From an uncultured Bacilli bacterium (GTDB lineage Bacteria; Bacillota_I; Bacilli_A; RF39; UBA660): 6,141 bases of DNA. The notes beneath the pieces were generated by a model, which saw only the letters and a program-made list of their open reading frames with translations, did not search any database and was not told where the DNA came from. The stretch is taken from the NCBI GenBank assembly GCA_949746915.1, contig CATKEA010000060.1, positions 1 to 6,141 on the forward strand, written 5' to 3'. The translations under genes and the position numbers were made by a program. Shown in pieces: positions 1-6,133 of this stretch; within the stretch, counting starts at the first letter, position 1, and each line of letters starts with the position of its first letter.

Positions 1-46
1 ATGAAAATAAAATAACAAGTGGATGTTTTAAAATAATTTTTAAAGA
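1..46 (+). repeat. Copy A of 46-bp perfect direct repeat within the paralogous genes
   Basis: Bases 1-46 are identical to 1901-1946 and in the same reading frame, encoding ENKITSGCFKIIFK plus flanking bases. Identity stops at base 47. Because the copy begins at the window edge, the identical tract may extend further left. Confidence 0.9.
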
Positions 47-1661
47 TGATAACCCAATAAATTTGGGTGATGCCTTACCAATTATCGATGAAGATGGTAA
101 AAAGTTAGTACCATATGAGTTTACAATAACTAATATGTGTAATTCAATGGCTTCATATCAAATTAATTTAGAAGTGTTAGAAAATACAACATTGCCAGAG
201 TTAAGTATTATAAAAATATTATTGAATGAGGTAGAAAAAACAGCTGAACCAAGAATATTAAATACTAATGCTGAAGTAGATAAAACACTAGATAATGCTA
301 ATAAATCATATAAGATAGGAATTGGACACTTAGCACCAAATACTTCAAAAAGCTTTGAATTACGTTTATGGATTGATGAGGACTCAGAAATTAACGAAGA
401 ATATATGAATAAAACATTTAATAGTAAAGTTACAATTATAACAAGCTACTCCAAAGATAAAACAGCACCAACGACAAGTTTTACAGCAACAGGTGGAGTA
501 GGTACTATAACAGTTGATGCTTCAAATTCATCTGATTCAGAAAGCGGAATAAAGAAATATTATTATAGTATCGATGGAGAAATTTATATTGAGTCAACAG
601 AAAGTACTTATACATTTGAAAACTTATCTGGCTCTAGTTATACAGTATATGTAAAGGTAGAGGATAATGTTGGAAATATAAGTGATGTAAAAGAATTACC
701 AGTAACAGTAAAAATAGATTCTGCAAATTATATTGCTAGCTTAGAGGGAAACGGACAAGTAGTAAGAGATGAAACAAGCGAAAATAATTTGAGATATATT
801 GGAGCAAATCCCAATAACTATATAAAATTTAATAATGAATTATGGCGAATTATTGGAGTATTTAATAATGTCGATGATGGAACAGGTAAAAAAGAGCGCA
901 GAATAAAGATAATTAGAAATAGCTCTCTTGGTTCATACAGTTGGGATAGTTGTGATGTAAATACTAATCGTGGATATGGAATAAATGAATGGAGTCAAGC
1001 AGACTTAAATACTTTATTAAATGACTATTATTATAATAGAAAATCTGGTCAAAATTGCTATATTGGGCGTGAAAATCAAACAAAATCTTGTAGTTTTAAT
1101 ACCAATGGTATCACAGATGAATCAAAAATGTTAATAGGTGATACACTTTGGAATACTGGTAATGAAGGATTTAATATTAATGAAACGAATGAGAAAACTA
1201 ATGCATTTAATTATTACAAAATCGAAAGAAGTTTAACTGCAACTAAGAATTGTACTTATAGTAAGTCGTGCAATGATACAGTTACTAGAAAGGCTTCATG
1301 GATTGGAAAAATTGCATTAATATATCCATCTGATTATGGTTTTGCAACAAGTGGTGGCGCTGATACGAAAAGAGAGACTTGCTTAACTAAATCTTTACAA
1401 ACATGGAATGATATGCCCGAATGTTTTAATAATAATTGGATATCTAAAAAGAATGAACATCAATGGTTATTAGGGCCATCGACTATAGATGGTGCTTACC
1501 ATACTTCTGTAATTTACAGTTATAGCAGTAGCAATTATGTAATTGTAACTTCTGCCTATAGTGCTGCTGCGGTTTATCCAGCACTTTATCTAAAATCAAA
1601 TGTAGTAATTTCATCAGGTGATGGCTCTAGTTCTAATCCCTTTGAACTTATCTTAAGTTAA
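1..1661 (+). CDS. Surface protein: TasA/camelysin-like, Ig-like and C-terminal lectin-like/DUF6273-like domains (5' partial)
   Basis: Predicted cell-surface protein of unknown exact role; adhesin, fibre subunit or ligand-binder are the plausible options. The frame is open from base 3 to the TAA at 1659-1661, giving 552 residues. By alignment with the next gene about 50 N-terminal residues, including the membrane/signal segment, lie left of the window, so the TTG at 63 is not the start. Residues 1-150 match the TasA-like domain (SGCFK, VPYEFTI, SYQINLE) with cysteines 8 and 46 conserved in the paralogue. Residues about 151-238 look Ig-like (GIKKYYYSIDGE, VKVEDNVGNISDV). Residues about 262-552 form the C-terminal domain (NLRYIG, NELWRIIGV, DYGFATSGG, YPALYLK, GDGSSSNPFEL). 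It is about 33 residues longer than its paralogue and carries five extra cysteines in that last domain (317, 352, 363, 417, 423). Domain assignments are by motif memory and comparison with the neighbour; the TasA-like part is the firmer. Confidence 0.85.
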   Translation, partial: ENKITSGCFKIIFKDDNPINLGDALPIIDEDGKKLVPYEFTITNMCNSMASYQINLEVLENTTLPELSIIKILLNEVEKTAEPRILNTNAEVDKTLDNANKSYKIGIGHLAPNTSKSFELRLWIDEDSEINEEYMNKTFNSKVTIITSYSKDKTAPTTSFTATGGVGTITVDASNSSDSESGIKKYYYSIDGEIYIESTESTYTFENLSGSSYTVYVKVEDNVGNISDVKELPVTVKIDSANYIASLEGNGQVVRDETSENNLRYIGANPNNYIKFNNELWRIIGVFNNVDDGTGKKERRIKIIRNSSLGSYSWDSCDVNTNRGYGINEWSQADLNTLLNDYYYNRKSGQNCYIGRENQTKSCSFNTNGITDESKMLIGDTLWNTGNEGFNINETNEKTNAFNYYKIERSLTATKNCTYSKSCNDTVTRKASWIGKIALIYPSDYGFATSGGADTKRETCLTKSLQTWNDMPECFNNNWISKKNEHQWLLGPSTIDGAYHTSVIYSYSSSNYVIVTSAYSAAAVYPALYLKSNVVISSGDGSSSNPFELILS

Positions 1662-1721
1662 CAAACAAAACTATTAGGAAATTAAACTAATAGTTTTAAA
1701 TTTTTTTAATGTGTGTTAAAA
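1617..1721 (+). repeat. Copy A of 105-bp 3'-end/spacer repeat
   Basis: This stretch aligns without gaps to 3418-3522, a constant offset of 1801, with about 10 mismatches by eye. It covers the last 15 codons of the gene, the stop, the hairpin terminator and the start of the spacer. Much of it is non-coding, so the similarity is not explained by protein conservation alone; tandem duplication or gene conversion is the likely cause. Confidence 0.85.
1667..1707 (+). terminator. Hairpin terminator after gene 1
   Basis: A perfect 11-bp inverted repeat, AAAACTATTAG at 1667-1677 with CTAATAGTTTT at 1687-1697, has a 9-nt loop and is followed by AAA and seven T. The stem is AT-rich and so only moderately stable, but its position just after the stop codon and its recurrence after the next gene support a terminator. 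Confidence 0.7.
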
Positions 1722-1738
1722 TATAATAGAAATATAAT
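1722..1738 (+). promoter_or_regulatory. Candidate -10 elements for gene 2
   Basis: Two consensus TATAAT hexamers lie at 1722-1727 and 1733-1738, between the upstream terminator and the ribosome binding site. I see no convincing -35 hexamer or extended -10 (TGn), and chance is a real possibility in DNA this AT-rich. The corresponding part of the next spacer, after 3522, has lost both hexamers. Confidence 0.35.
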
Positions 1739-1740
1739 AT

Positions 1741-1745
1741 AGGAG
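1741..1745 (+). promoter_or_regulatory. Ribosome binding site of gene 2
   Basis: AGGAG lies 7 nt before the ATG at 1753. This fixes the start and gives a complete N-terminus with its hydrophobic segment. Confidence 0.8.
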
Positions 1746-1752
1746 TGATAAA

Positions 1753-3462
1753 ATGGGAACTGTGGAAAATGTTAAAAAATCAACCTGGGGGGAGGGATAC
1801 TTTAGTAATAAAAGATTAGTACTTTTTATAATAGCTTTAACACTTGTACTAATAATTGGTACAAGCTATGCCTTATGGAATATTACATTAAAACAAACTG
1901 ATGAAAATAAAATAACAAGTGGATGTTTTAAAATAATTTTTAAAGACCAAAACCCAATATATTTAGAAAATGCTTATCCAATGACAAAAGAAGAGGGAAA
2001 GAGACTTATTCCATATGAGTTTACAATAGAAAATAACTGTGGAAATGCCGCATCTTATCAAATAAATCTAGAATTAACAAATACAACAACACTTCAAAAT
2101 TTAGAACATATCAGAACAATGTTAAACGAAAGTGATAACTTCTTAAATGAAAATGAAGAAGTAGAAAAAACCTTAGACAATGCTACAATTGCTTATAAAT
2201 TATCATTCGGATACTTAGAAAAGGCTGAAAAAAAAGACTTTACCTTAAGACTATGGCTAGATGAAAATACACCAACAACAGAAGAGTATATGAATAAGGT
2301 TTTAGAAAGCAGAGTAACAATTATAACTACCTCATTAAAGAAAATAGATAAAGTAAAGCCAGTAGCAAACGCAACAATAAAAAAAGAAGGAAACAATATT
2401 ATAGTTGATGCCAGTACATCAGAAGATGATTATTCAGGAGTAAAAAAATATTACTATAGTTTAGATGGAGAAACATATATAAAACAAGATGAAAGTACAT
2501 TTATCACAGAAGACAAAGGTTTAAGCTATGGAATAGCAGATGCCGTAGTAAAGAGTGCAGCCAATTTTGAATGTTATATAAAGGTGGAAGATGGATTTGG
2601 AAATATAAGCGATGTAAAAAAAGTGAGTTTACAAAGAAGTCCATCACTAGTATATGATAAAACAACTGACAATAATTTAAGATATATCGGAAAGAATCCC
2701 AATAATTATGTAAGGTTTAATAATGAATTATGGAGAATAATTGGAGTAATGAATAATATGAAGACAAATGCTAGTGATAAAGGAGAATCAAGAGTAAAGA
2801 TTATCAAAGCAACACCATATAGTACAAATATGGCTTGGAATACTAGTGATGCAACGAGAAATTCATGGGCAGTAGCAAGTAGTAATGCTACCCTTAATGG
2901 AACATATTATAATTCATTCACAGAAGAAGCGAAAGAAATGACCTCTTTAACATTATGGAATATTGGAGAAGTTAATGGAGTGTATGCTGGCAATGAATAT
3001 TCACCAACCAATGGAGATACAGCAATGCAATTTTATAGGCAAGAAAGAGGAACCGCTGTAAATAGTGAAAGAACATCAAAGAAACCAACTTGGGTAGGTA
3101 GAATAGGTCTAATGTATGCAAGTGATTATGGTTTTGCAACAAGTGGAGGAGAAAGTTACACTAGGGAAACTTGTTTAAATAGACAACTAGGACGCTGGAA
3201 TGATATATATGATTGTTATGGAAATAGTTGGCTTTTTAGATCAGATAGATCACAGTGGACTTTGTCTATGAAATTAGATGACTATAATTCAATCTTTTAT
3301 ATATATAATGGGGGAGAAGGTTCAGTAGGTAGTGTTAGTACAGCAAGTATTAATTATAATAGAACTCTTTCAATAACACCAGCATTATATTTAAAAACAG
3401 ATGTTAAAATAATATCAGGAGATGGCTCTAATTCTAATCCTTTTGAACTTAGCTTAAGTTAA
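1753..3462 (+). CDS. Surface protein: SipW-type signal/anchor, TasA/camelysin-like, Ig-like and C-terminal lectin-like/DUF6273-like domains
   Basis: Complete 569-residue predicted surface protein. Residues 1-21 are cytoplasmic and end in NKR; 22-40 are a hydrophobic segment ending GTSYALW. The region after it (ALWNITLKQTDENKITSG) parallels TasA (AAFNDIKSKDATFASG), which points to a SipW-dependent signal peptide and a TasA/CalY-type beta domain up to about 195. Conserved cysteines 58 and 96 may form a disulfide. Residues 203-293 are Ig-like (GVKKYYYSLDGE, YIKVEDGFGNISDV). Residues 307-569 are the C-terminal domain (NNYVRFNNELWRIIGV, WVGRIGLMYASDYGFATSGG, C474 and C488 14 residues apart, PALYLKTD, GDGSNSNPFEL). 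No LPXTG motif is visible, so it is either anchored by the uncleaved helix or released. It is paralogous to the gene before it. Ligand and function are unknown; adhesin-like is inference. No SipW-type peptidase lies in the window. Confidence 0.9.
   Translation: MGTVENVKKSTWGEGYFSNKRLVLFIIALTLVLIIGTSYALWNITLKQTDENKITSGCFKIIFKDQNPIYLENAYPMTKEEGKRLIPYEFTIENNCGNAASYQINLELTNTTTLQNLEHIRTMLNESDNFLNENEEVEKTLDNATIAYKLSFGYLEKAEKKDFTLRLWLDENTPTTEEYMNKVLESRVTIITTSLKKIDKVKPVANATIKKEGNNIIVDASTSEDDYSGVKKYYYSLDGETYIKQDESTFITEDKGLSYGIADAVVKSAANFECYIKVEDGFGNISDVKKVSLQRSPSLVYDKTTDNNLRYIGKNPNNYVRFNNELWRIIGVMNNMKTNASDKGESRVKIIKATPYSTNMAWNTSDATRNSWAVASSNATLNGTYYNSFTEEAKEMTSLTLWNIGEVNGVYAGNEYSPTNGDTAMQFYRQERGTAVNSERTSKKPTWVGRIGLMYASDYGFATSGGESYTRETCLNRQLGRWNDIYDCYGNSWLFRSDRSQWTLSMKLDDYNSIFYIYNGGEGSVGSVSTASINYNRTLSITPALYLKTDVKIISGDGSNSNPFELSLS
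1901..1946 (+). repeat. Copy B of 46-bp perfect direct repeat
   Basis: Identical to bases 1-46. A second shared stretch of 18 bp (111-128 and 2011-2028) sits at the same 1900-base offset. A 24-bp identity at 1331-1354 and 3123-3146 marks the DYGFATSG motif. Confidence 0.9.
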
Positions 3463-3522
3463 TAAATATAACTATTATGAAATTAAACTAATAGTTTTAA
3501 ATTTCTTTAATGTATGTTAAAA
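3418..3522 (+). repeat. Copy B of 105-bp 3'-end/spacer repeat
   Basis: Gapless match to 1617-1721 with about 10 mismatches. Identity fades right after the shared TGTTAAAA, where the first copy continues into TATAAT and AGGAG and this one into the relic's AGAGGTGA. Confidence 0.85.
3470..3508 (+). terminator. Weakened hairpin terminator after gene 2
   Basis: This is the same element as at 1667-1707, but the stem is reduced to 8 bp (AACTATTA at 3470-3477 with TAATAGTT at 3489-3496) and the T-run is interrupted by a C (TTTCTTT). It is probably a less efficient terminator, which would let transcription reach the downstream relic. Confidence 0.55.
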
Positions 3523-3541
3523 AATAAACCTGAGAGGTGAC

Positions 3542-3819
3542 TTTAGGAAACATATCAAAAGCATATTAGGAGGAATCCTGTTACTACTAATAATAAGTGT
3601 AGTAGGAGGAACTTATGCTTTGTGGCAGAAAACATATAAACAAAAAGAGCCAAATACTATAAGAACGAAATGTTTCAGCGTCAAGATGCTTAGTGAGTCC
3701 AATGGGATTACAATGGAAAGTGTCTTACCAACAAGAGATGAACATGCAACTCTGGAATTCTTATAAATAGTGGAAATGGAACAGCAAATAATTCATATCA
3801 AATCTATGAAAACAAATAA
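3542..3819 (+). pseudogene. Relic of a third TasA-like surface protein (N-terminal fragment, no start, frameshifted)
   Basis: Reading from 3542 gives a basic N-terminus (FRKHIKS), a hydrophobic segment (ILGGILLLLIISVVGG), then TYALWQKTYKQKE and TKCFSVKML. That is the SipW-type signal plus TasA-like opening seen in gene 2. A Shine-Dalgarno-like AGAGGTGA (3533-3540) precedes it, but no in-frame ATG, GTG or TTG occurs between the stop at 3518-3520 and TTG at 3620, so the start codon is mutated or deleted. The frame stops at 3764-3766; shifting the frame by one base continues the homology as INSGNGTANNSYQIYENK, matching SYQINLE of the family, until a stop at 3817-3819. The rest of the domain and the Ig-like and C-terminal domains are absent. 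It shares no long DNA identity with gene 2, so it derives from a more distant family member. Confidence 0.8.
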
Positions 3820-3842
3820 GAATATATCAATAAACTTGTGTA

Positions 3843-3866
3843 AATAAATAGTTAAAACTATTTATT
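3843..3866 (+). repeat. Inverted repeat
   Basis: AATAAATAGTT at 3843-3853 is an exact reverse complement of AACTATTTATT at 3856-3866, with practically no loop (2 nt). No T-run follows, so it is not a standard terminator. Confidence 0.6.
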
Positions 3867-3895
3867 GTATATAGAAAATCCTAAAGAATTAAATA

Positions 3896-3913
3896 TAGTG
3901 TTTATGAACACTA
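3896..3913 (+). repeat. Short inverted repeat
   Basis: TAGTGTT at 3896-3902 pairs with AACACTA at 3907-3913 around a TATG loop. It is compact and perfect but short; an operator or an RNA hairpin are both possible. Confidence 0.45.
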
Positions 3914-3968
3914 ACTTTAAGATAAAAATAGGTATCCAATTGATTTCTAATTAAAACAAGTTTTACAT

Positions 3969-4000
3969 CCCCAAATTTTCTCGTTTTATCAAATTTGAGG
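3969..4000 (+). repeat. Imperfect inverted repeat next to terminator
   Basis: CAAATTT at 3972-3978 pairs with AAATTTG at 3991-3997, extended outward by two C-G pairs across one C/A mismatch; the loop is 12 nt. It sits four bases before the terminator stem. Confidence 0.5.
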
Positions 4001-4003
4001 TTT

Positions 4004-4040
4004 AAAAAGGAGCATTTTCATTGGAAGATGCTCCTTTTTT
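4004..4040 (+). terminator. Strong intrinsic terminator
   Basis: A 16-bp stem (4004-4019 with 4024-4039, one G-U pair) around GGAGCAT/ATGCTCC has an ATTG tetraloop and a run of six T ending at 4040. The five A at its left edge give a T-run on the other strand, so it could act in both directions. It lies about 185 bases after the relic. Confidence 0.85.
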
Positions 4041-4280
4041 CAATCTGTCATTGACTATTTACTGGTCCATATTGTTGTCTATATTATACTTTTCTAAGTA
4101 GATGTATAAAGAAAATTTTGTTTTTTTGCTACTAATAAAATATAAATCTGATATATTAATAATAACAATATTTTTTTCAATTAACTAGTAATTATTAGCT
4201 AACAAATAACAATTTTTATTACACTAGATTAAGCAACATTATTTTTTGTATAACTGACAATGAACTTAGTTTACCATAAC

Positions 4281-4322
4281 AATAAAAATAAAGATGTTAA
4301 ACATTTTTTGCTTAACATCTTT
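4281..4322 (-). terminator. Intrinsic terminator of the PASTA protein gene
   Basis: On the minus strand, AAAGATGTTAA (4322-4312), an 11-nt loop and TTAACATCTTT (4300-4290) form a perfect 11-bp stem, followed by ATTTTTATT. The stem begins 11 bases after the stop codon of the minus-strand gene. Confidence 0.8.
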
Positions 4323-4333
4323 TAAATAACTTT

Positions 4334-6106
4334 TTATTGAACAATCCAAATTGTATAAGTCTGACCCTGAACAAAATTATATTGTTCTCCCTTAATAGGT
4401 GAGTTTGGATGTAACATTCCAACTGGAGCCGAATTATCAGCTATACCAATAACATTAAAGTTAACACCAGGACATTGACTACTTAATTTACTTTTGATTG
4501 TTGAAATAGATTTACTAGCATTACCAAATTCAAACCAAGTTTCTTGGATACGAGCAGAACAAGTTCCTGGTTTTCCACTACTTAATGTAATTGTAATAGA
4601 AGTACCACGACTTACCACTGAACCACTTCTCTTTGATTGATTAGTAGCTACATCCTTAGCAACAGAATTATTATATCCTCCATAAGTGAATTTACAATTT
4701 AAACCAATACTTGAACACTTATTAGAAATAGTACTCTTACTACTACCAACAAAATTAGGTATTTTGACACTTGCTCCTTGTGATACGTAAACTGTAATAG
4801 TATCATTATTTTTTATAATATCACCTTTCTTATGACTAGTTTTAATTATATTACCACTTTTTACCTTATCATCAAATTGATACTCACAATTATAAACAAG
4901 TCCATTATTATCCGCCCAAGTCTTAAAATCGTTAAAAGAAGTAAATTCTTCCATCTTTAGAACCCCTTTAGATATAACAATCTTAATAAGTGTTCCTTGT
5001 TCAATCTCATTACCTTCGATAAAATTACTACTTATAATTTTTCCGACTTCAATCTTCTCATCATAAGCTTCATCAAAGACAATTTTTAAACTATTTTCAA
5101 CAACCCAATTAGTTACTTCCTCAACACTCATTTCTACTAAATTAGGAACCTTAATTTTAGCTCCTTTAGAAACAACGATTTTTATAACAGTATCACTTGT
5201 ACTAACAGTTTCACCCTTTTTAACACTTTGGCTTATAACAAATCCTTTATCAATCTTATTACTATATTCATATGTTATTTCATACTTCAAATTATTTCTT
5301 TTAATCCATGTAATTGCATGGAAAACGTCTAAATTACTTAAATCTGTCATTTTAACACTTGTAATATCTCCTAAACTAGCAACAAATTTAAGTTCAGCAT
5401 TACGTTTCATATTACCAGACATACTTTGTTCAATAATAGTATCAACTTCTACATCATCATCTGCTTTGATAAAATCAATACTTACATTACTTAAATGATT
5501 GTCATCAATAAACTGAATTACTTGATCTACTTGCCATCCGAGCATATTAGGAATAACAACTTCTTTATCTGTGCTAGGACCACTACTAATAGTGATTGTC
5601 ATCTTATCAACCTTTTTTAATAATGTACCAGGCGTAACACTTTGATTAATGATACCATATTCATTAACCGATTCACTATTTTCATATACTTGTTCAAGTG
5701 TTATTTCATTTTCCTTAGCAAAACTTACTACTTCAGTTAACTGTTTACCAGTAAAATCTAACATATAGTTTTGTGTAGGTAAATTTAAAATTTGTGAACT
5801 AACTAGTAAATTAAAACCACTATAACTAGTTAAAAGTAGTGCTGCAATAATTACAAATGTACGTCCTCTTTTATTATCTGCAAACAAAGACGTAATAACA
5901 AAAAATATTGTAAAAACAGCCATAATAGAAATACTTATAATAGTTGATAACTGATCAACTATATTTTGGCTTGTAATAATTGTATAAATAAAATAACTAA
6001 CAGTAGTAACTAGTGAAAGAGATAAACAAACATAAGTTATTATCTTAGGTATTCTAGTTTCACTATTAACCTCATCTATACCATCATACTTCTTATTTTT
6101 CTTCAT
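4334..6106 (-). CDS. Multi-PASTA membrane protein (three TM segments, no kinase domain)
   Basis: 590-residue predicted envelope protein. Hydrophobic segments lie at about 21-44, 53-75 and 83-106. A KKNKK-rich start and an NKRGR loop between the second and third segments fit N-terminus inside and the C-terminal part outside. From about 114 onward are repeats of about 65 residues with PASTA features, each closing with a beta strand and SxG: 114-176, 184-246, 250-315, 318-381, 383-444, 447-511, and a divergent last one at about 517-590 lacking the final SxG. Repeats 2, 4 and 6 keep the opening V/IPN motif; 1, 3 and 5 do not. PASTA domains of PrkC/Stk kinases and some penicillin-binding proteins bind peptidoglycan pieces or act as scaffolds; here no catalytic domain is present, so a wall-binding or structural role is inferred. 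Cysteines occur mainly in the last repeats (407, 464, 471, 516, 545). Start chosen from ATG at 6106 with AAGGTGG upstream. Confidence 0.9.
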   Translation of the reverse strand: MKKNKKYDGIDEVNSETRIPKIITYVCLSLSLVTTVSYFIYTIITSQNIVDQLSTIISISIMAVFTIFFVITSLFADNKRGRTFVIIAALLLTSYSGFNLLVSSQILNLPTQNYMLDFTGKQLTEVVSFAKENEITLEQVYENSESVNEYGIINQSVTPGTLLKKVDKMTITISSGPSTDKEVVIPNMLGWQVDQVIQFIDDNHLSNVSIDFIKADDDVEVDTIIEQSMSGNMKRNAELKFVASLGDITSVKMTDLSNLDVFHAITWIKRNNLKYEITYEYSNKIDKGFVISQSVKKGETVSTSDTVIKIVVSKGAKIKVPNLVEMSVEEVTNWVVENSLKIVFDEAYDEKIEVGKIISSNFIEGNEIEQGTLIKIVISKGVLKMEEFTSFNDFKTWADNNGLVYNCEYQFDDKVKSGNIIKTSHKKGDIIKNNDTITVYVSQGASVKIPNFVGSSKSTISNKCSSIGLNCKFTYGGYNNSVAKDVATNQSKRSGSVVSRGTSITITLSSGKPGTCSARIQETWFEFGNASKSISTIKSKLSSQCPGVNFNVIGIADNSAPVGMLHPNSPIKGEQYNFVQGQTYTIWIVQ

Positions 6107-6112
6107 AATCTA

Positions 6113-6119
6113 CCACCTT
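6113..6119 (-). promoter_or_regulatory. Ribosome binding site of PASTA protein gene
   Basis: AAGGTGG on the minus strand ends 6 nt before the ATG, which supports the start at 6106. Confidence 0.8.
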
Positions 6120-6121
6120 AC

Positions 6122-6133
6122 ATTATAATTATA
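6122..6133 (-). promoter_or_regulatory. Candidate -10 elements for PASTA protein gene
   Basis: Two adjacent minus-strand TATAAT hexamers (6127-6122 and 6133-6128) sit immediately before the ribosome binding site. That would imply a very short leader. The -35 region falls outside the window, so this stays tentative. Confidence 0.35.

Larger units (their letters stand above)
3820..4333. other. Gene-free intergenic region (about 514 bp)
   Basis: I see no supportable gene here on either strand. It contains three inverted repeats (3843-3866, 3896-3913, 3969-4000), a strong terminator (4004-4040), an extremely AT-rich stretch (about 4081-4289) without clear structure apart from an imperfect palindrome around 4180-4202, and the minus-strand terminator at 4281-4322. 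No clear tRNA, riboswitch or CRISPR pattern was found. Confidence 0.7.

Noticed and set aside
63..65. TTG as start codon of gene 1
   Set aside because: The same frame is open back to base 3 and encodes family-conserved residues (SGCFK) matching gene 2, and no ribosome binding site precedes the TTG.
1443..1574. Diversity-generating retroelement variable region
   Set aside because: The variable segment is suggestive, but there is no reverse transcriptase, template repeat or adenine-specific difference pattern in the window.
2193..2396. 67-residue minus-strand reading frame
   Set aside because: It lies entirely inside gene 2 on the opposite strand, has no supporting context, and its hydrophobic content is a by-product of the AT-rich coding sequence.
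3514..3540. Tiny ATG reading frame before the relic
   Set aside because: It is only 8 codons, in a different frame from the relic, and lacks its own ribosome binding site.
3533..3819. Relic as silent donor cassette for antigenic variation
   Set aside because: It holds only the conserved N-terminal part and none of the variable C-terminal domain, so it could not donate variation there.
4041..4289. Replication origin or attachment site in the very AT-rich stretch
   Set aside because: I saw no DnaA-box cluster, iterons or direct repeats beyond what base composition produces.
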